From positions 1 through 5,254 of the forward strand of contig CAMLSG010000292.1 in assembly GCA_946482635.1 (NCBI GenBank): a stretch of 5,254 bases of DNA, read 5' to 3'. The position numbers and the translations under genes were made by a program. The notes under the pieces were generated by a model. It was not told where the DNA came from, did not search any database, and saw nothing but the letters and a program-made list of their open reading frames with translations. Below, piece after piece: positions 4,404 through 5,254 of this stretch. Origin of the DNA: an uncultured Duganella sp. GTDB taxonomy: Bacteria > Pseudomonadota > Gammaproteobacteria > Burkholderiales > Burkholderiaceae. Numbering within the stretch: the first letter of the stretch is position 1; each line of letters begins with the position of its first letter.

Positions 4404-5254
4404 ATGCAAACGTTGAAAAGGGTGCTTGCACTCGCCCTCGAAGAAGCGCAAACCGGTTTTGCGACATTGTGCAAACGGATGACCGACCGGGCCGACGCAG
4501 TCTTGGGTGAAGCCCTGCGTACTGCGCCGCCGGCGGAACAGCGACTGGCCGGAGCATGCCGCGTCTTCCTGCGCGAGCAGGGGGCAGCAATGCGCGCCCG
4601 CATGGAACGTACATATGCCGGGCTGCTGGCGCGCGCCATGCAGACCATGCACACCGACCTGCGCACCGGCCTGCATAATTTCAGCGCCGACACCCTGACC
4701 CTGATCGACGACGAAGTGGTGACGCGCCAGATCGAAGTCGAGCGCCTGCTGCTCAAGCTGCGCGACGCCGACGAACTCAGTCTCGGCCACCTCAACCTGA
4801 TCATCGCCCAGATGCACGGCGACAGCGAAGTACGCGAACGCGAAAACCCGTTCCGCCCTTACCTGCTGGCGCGCTCCCTGTACGACGCGCTGCGCGCGAT
4901 GGTGGAAGACGAGGCGCAAAGCAAGCTGCTGTTCGACACCCTGTCGCAAGCCATGACCGCGGAGCTGGGCGACTTCTATACCCGCCTGCGCGAAGTGTTC
5001 GAATCGCGCGGCGTCCGTTCGCGCCTGGTGGCACGCCCCTCGGCGCTGAACCGCCTGGAACAGGAGCGCCTGGCATGGCAACGCGCTGCGACCGGGCAGG
5101 CCGACGTCGATGCCGCCATGCGCCAGCGCGTGGCACGCCTGGGCGCGGTGCAGCAGGAAATCCGGCAAGACTCGTCGCCAAGCATCCTGCAGGGCCAGCA
5201 AAACATCCAGCACAAGCCGGAACTGCAGGAGCTGGTCTTCAGCATGTTCAACCC
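4404..5254 (+). CDS. DUF1631-family protein, N-terminal part (3' end cut by window edge)
   Basis: The frame stays open for 283 codons and leaves the window at the right edge. The protein is highly charged and helical and has no signal peptide or membrane segment, so it is likely cytoplasmic. The pattern LTLIDDEVVTRQIEVERLLLKLRDADEL, then NPFRPYLLARSLYDAL, then a run ending FYTRLREVFESRGVRSRL matches my memory of the N-terminal half of DUF1631 proteins (PF07793). These are long proteins of unknown role, sometimes misnamed thymidine phosphorylase. Family members are usually well over 600 residues, so more than half is probably missing here. The ATG at 4404 is the first in frame near the candidate promoter. 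Only a weak AGG lies 3 nt before it, so the start is less certain than the reading frame (next in-frame ATG at 4479). Confidence 0.82.
   Translation, partial: MQTLKRVLALALEEAQTGFATLCKRMTDRADAVLGEALRTAPPAEQRLAGACRVFLREQGAAMRARMERTYAGLLARAMQTMHTDLRTGLHNFSADTLTLIDDEVVTRQIEVERLLLKLRDADELSLGHLNLIIAQMHGDSEVRERENPFRPYLLARSLYDALRAMVEDEAQSKLLFDTLSQAMTAELGDFYTRLREVFESRGVRSRLVARPSALNRLEQERLAWQRAATGQADVDAAMRQRVARLGAVQQEIRQDSSPSILQGQQNIQHKPELQELVFSMFN

Noticed and set aside
4326..5213. Minus-strand open frame of 295 codons at the right edge
   Set aside because: It is antisense to the DUF1631 frame, which has coherent helical protein character and a promoter. The minus-strand product has no recognisable pattern.
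1..5254. tRNA, rRNA, CRISPR arrays, insertion sequences or attachment sites
   Set aside because: No cloverleaf-like segment, spaced repeat array, transposase motif or flanking terminal repeats was found by eye; nearly all sequence is accounted for by six genes and two short divergent control regions.

Overview
The window is GC-rich, densely coded bacterial chromosome without mobile elements, RNA genes or CRISPR. Codon use, the DUF1631-type protein and the overall gene style suggest a betaproteobacterium of the order Burkholderiales, most likely Oxalobacteraceae (Massilia/Duganella/Janthinobacterium type). This placement comes from family knowledge and was not tested by a search.

Layout. (1) Positions 1-1931, minus strand, hold one long frame cut by the left edge. 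It encodes an unusual three-part protein: an IscS/NifS-type cysteine desulfurase, a shrunken metallo-beta-lactamase-like segment resembling persulfide dioxygenases but without the metal ligands, and a C-terminal rhodanese. (2) Positions 1932-2031 are an AT-rich divergent control region with two copies of GCATTCCAAA 41 bp apart and imperfect dyads. (3) Positions 2032-2517, plus strand, encode an Lrp/AsnC regulator very like the cysteine-responsive DecR (YbaO) of E. coli. (4) Positions 2549-3739, plus strand, encode an HPP-family membrane protein with two CBS domains. (5) Positions 3681-4310, minus strand, encode an exported retropepsin-like aspartic protease whose 3' end overlaps the HPP gene tail to tail by 59 bp. 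(6) Positions 4311-4403 are a divergent intergenic region with a cluster of TTTTGAC motifs. (7) Positions 4404-5254, plus strand, hold the start of a DUF1631-family protein cut by the right edge.

How the genes may work together. A DecR-like regulator facing a desulfurase fused to a rhodanese suggests a cysteine-sensing module. Cysteine would control expression of an enzyme that takes sulfur from cysteine as a persulfide and hands it to its own rhodanese domain. The HPP-CBS membrane protein lies 31 bp downstream of the regulator and may be co-transcribed, but its substrate is unknown. The protease and the DUF1631 protein look like an independent divergent pair.

The two longest genes are open at the window edges. 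Several start regions (2032, 2549, 4404) lack a convincing Shine-Dalgarno sequence and carry a -10-like hexamer 5-8 nt before the ATG, so leaderless or nearly leaderless transcripts are possible.
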